This document shows positions 4,759-6,099 of a stretch of 6,099 nt of DNA, in pieces. The translations under genes were made by a program, and so were the position numbers. The stretch lies in assembly GCA_023416655.1 (NCBI GenBank), contig JAEZHK010000024.1, positions 1 to 6,099 on the forward strand, written 5' to 3'. The stretch comes from Bacillota bacterium. Its GTDB lineage: Bacteria > Bacillota > Clostridia > Christensenellales > Aristaeellaceae. A model generated the notes under the pieces. That model made no database searches. It saw only the letters and a list, made by a program, of their open reading frames with translations, and was not told the origin of the DNA. Each line of letters begins with the position of its first letter. Positions within the stretch are counted from its first letter, which is position 1.

Positions 4759-5856
4759 CTATTTTACGATCTGCAGTTCGTACTCCTGGGTGCCCAGGCC
4801 GACCTCCGCCAGCTTCTCAAGCTGCACGTAGGGGTTCTTGCCGTGCAGCCGCTCGAACAGGTGGCCCTCGCCGGTCAGCTTCAGGCCCTGCGGCACGCCC
4901 TCCGGGATCAGCCGCTCCACTTTGATGGCGTCGATGGAGGCGCGCTCCACCGCCACGATGTCGTCCGACATCATGATGCCGATGTCGGGCACCAGCGCGG
5001 GCGTGGTCATGCCCCAGCAGTCGCAAAGCGCCGTGATCTGGGTCAGCACGTTGATGTAGTAGGCGTTGCCCGGCTCGAAGGTGTCCAGCACCGCCTTGGT
5101 GCACAGCGCCATGCCCATCTGGAAGTCGGCGTAGTCGTGGGAATCCAGCTGGATCGCGCCGGTGGGGCACACCTTCACGCAGTGCTGGCAAAGCGTGCAG
5201 AAGTGGTAGTTCACCTGGTAATCCCCCTGGTTCCCGGGGCCGGAGAAGCTGTTGGCCTTGTGGTTGCAGGCGGGAATGCATTGGCCGCAGTGGGTGCACT
5301 TGGCCTTGTCCCAGGCGAGGCCGCCTTCGAGGCCGTGGATCTCGTGGCGGGTGCGGTCGGTCACGCAGCCCATCGCGATGTTCTTGCACGCGCCGCCGAA
5401 GCCGCAGGAACCGTGGCCCTTGACGTGCGAGAAGTCGATGAGGAAGTCCGCGTCGTGGATGAGGCCCGCCACGTCCACGTGGCGGAAGGTCTTGAAATCC
5501 ACGTCCTTCGTGTAATAGTATTTGCCGAAGTAGCCGCACACGTCCAGCACCGGGCAGCCCAGGATGCCGTCGGTATAGCCGCGGTCCTCCGGGTGGCGGG
5601 GATAGACGTAGTGGTCGGTGACGAAACACTCGCCGCCGCTGTCCTTGACGAAGGAAACCAGCTTGCGCACGAACACCGGCGGGATCGTGGAGTAGGACAC
5701 GCCGTCCCCCACGTGCATCTTGATAGCGACTTTTTTGCCCTTAAGCTTTTCCGCGAGGCCGCTCTTTTTGAGCATGCGGCCGAACTTTTCCGGCAGCGTC
5801 TGGGAGGATTTGTACTGGGTGAACGCCATCGGCGCGAACAGCACTTTCGAAGGCAT
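4759..5856 (-). CDS. DUF362 domain protein with 4Fe-4S ferredoxin motifs
   Basis: The 365-residue protein opens with the DUF362 part: KKVAIKMHVGDG near 41-52, VTDHYVYPRHPEDR near 79-92, and FLIDFSHVKGHGSCGFGGACKNIAMGC at 138-164 in sequence terms, given here by its Cys residues 151, 157 and 164. A ferredoxin-like insert follows with two 4Fe-4S motifs, Cys187-190-193-197 and Cys220-223-226-230, the second followed by Pro. A CDCWG motif at 278-282 lies in the C-terminal DUF362 portion. Proteins of this type are often annotated as ferredoxins; the precise redox role is unknown. No signal peptide or membrane segment is seen. ATG 5856 is preceded by AGGAGGT with a 6-base spacer, which rules out the longer upstream-open frame. 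It converges on the 3676-4464 gene across the stem-loop array and is divergent from the gene at 6008. Confidence 0.92.
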   Translation of the reverse strand: MPSKVLFAPMAFTQYKSSQTLPEKFGRMLKKSGLAEKLKGKKVAIKMHVGDGVSYSTIPPVFVRKLVSFVKDSGGECFVTDHYVYPRHPEDRGYTDGILGCPVLDVCGYFGKYYYTKDVDFKTFRHVDVAGLIHDADFLIDFSHVKGHGSCGFGGACKNIAMGCVTDRTRHEIHGLEGGLAWDKAKCTHCGQCIPACNHKANSFSGPGNQGDYQVNYHFCTLCQHCVKVCPTGAIQLDSHDYADFQMGMALCTKAVLDTFEPGNAYYINVLTQITALCDCWGMTTPALVPDIGIMMSDDIVAVERASIDAIKVERLIPEGVPQGLKLTGEGHLFERLHGKNPYVQLEKLAEVGLGTQEYELQIVK

Positions 5857-5889
5857 GGGGACACCTCCTGTAATCGTTTTCCGCCGGTC

Positions 5890-5918
5890 ATTATACCACG
5901 ATTGCCGCGGACGGGCAA
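5890..5918 (-). promoter_or_regulatory. Extended -10 promoter of the DUF362 gene
   Basis: On the minus strand TTGCCC (5918-5913) is followed by 17 bases and a perfect TATAAT (5895-5890). TGG stands directly before the -10, giving an extended -10. The start point would be near 5883, leaving a 5' leader of about 27 bases with the AGGAGGT ribosome site at 5869-5863. Confidence 0.85.
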
Positions 5919-6007
5919 GATATATCCAGCCCGTCCCGCGCATAGCAATGAAGGGGGAGCGGGGGCATCGATCCGCCGCGCTGGAATGGGTACAAGGAGG
6001 GTTGAAC

Positions 6008-6099
6008 GTGGAGCTGGAAAGGCAGACCATGGAGATTGAGCGCCAGGTGGCCAGCGAGAGCACGCAGGCGCTGGTGCGGGCGGAGGCCACGGTTTCCGG
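6008..6099 (+). CDS. Start of a probable DUF3794 (SipL/SPOCS-like) protein, cut by the window end
   Basis: Only 30 codons are visible. GTG 6008 has AAGGAGG (5994-6000) 7 bases upstream, a strong ribosome site, and the frame is open to the window edge. The N-terminus MELERQTMEIERQVASESTQ followed by ALVRAEATVSG resembles the start of DUF3794 proteins, in which an MEL-R opening is followed by an (A/T)Q-x-LV-x-(G/A)E-x-x-V strand. In Clostridia these include the spore coat morphogenesis protein SipL and relatives. An alternative start is ATG 6029. The family call rests on about 25 residues and is moderate; the existence of the gene is well supported by its ribosome site. Confidence 0.6.
   Translation, partial: MELERQTMEIERQVASESTQALVRAEATVS

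Noticed and set aside
4843..6039. 398-codon plus-strand open frame opposite the DUF362 gene
   Set aside because: It is the antisense shadow of a GC-rich gene; the His/Val/Ala-rich translation has no domain, while the minus strand encodes clear 4Fe-4S motifs and has a promoter and ribosome site.
5857..6090. Upstream extension of the DUF362 frame, giving 443 residues
   Set aside because: The extension crosses the extended -10 promoter and the AGGAGGT ribosome site and overlaps the divergent gene; the 5856 start fits the family and signals.

Overview
The window looks like chromosomal DNA of a GC-rich, spore-forming member of the Clostridia (Bacillota). The grounds are strong AGGAGG-type ribosome sites, intrinsic terminators with U tracts, TTGACA/TATAAT-type promoters, a tRNA gene with encoded CCA, and the families present: HD-GYP with DUF5317, PadR, DUF362-ferredoxin, and a protein end resembling the DUF3794/SipL spore family. 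This placement is inference; no phylogenetic marker is present.

Layout. (1) 1-719: the C-terminus of an HD-GYP phosphodiesterase overlaps by 4 bases a small DUF5317 membrane protein, and an intrinsic terminator follows at 778-805. (2) 842-1073: a self-contained tRNA-Arg(CCU) unit with a consensus promoter, a 77-nt gene and a two-tier terminator. (3) 1074-1594: about 520 bases of visibly AT-richer DNA with no convincing large gene. It holds one tiny, very basic minus-strand ORF with a good ribosome site. (4) 1595-3549: a compact operon whose promoter -10 lies inside a perfect 22-bp palindrome matching the PadR operator form ATGT-N8-ACAT. It encodes a PadR regulator fused to a C-terminal DUF4180 domain, then an alpha/beta hydrolase of the YbfK-like type, and ends in a terminator. 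(5) 3676-4464: an unrecognised soluble 262-residue protein. (6) 4487-4748: a dense array of stem-loops between convergent genes, bounded by two near-identical hairpins. (7) 4759-5856, minus strand: a DUF362 protein with two 4Fe-4S motifs and a clear extended -10 promoter. It is divergent from (8) 6008-6099, the first 30 codons of a probable DUF3794-type protein cut by the window edge.

How the parts work together. The clearest functional unit is the PadR-DUF4180/hydrolase operon: an apparently autoregulated repressor with a built-in accessory, possibly sensory, domain controlling one hydrolase, a plausible small-molecule response cassette. The least explained parts are the hairpin array at 4487-4748 and the AT-richer gap downstream of the tRNA gene. 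The other genes look like ordinary chromosomal neighbours. I did not find a clearly new defence or mobile system.
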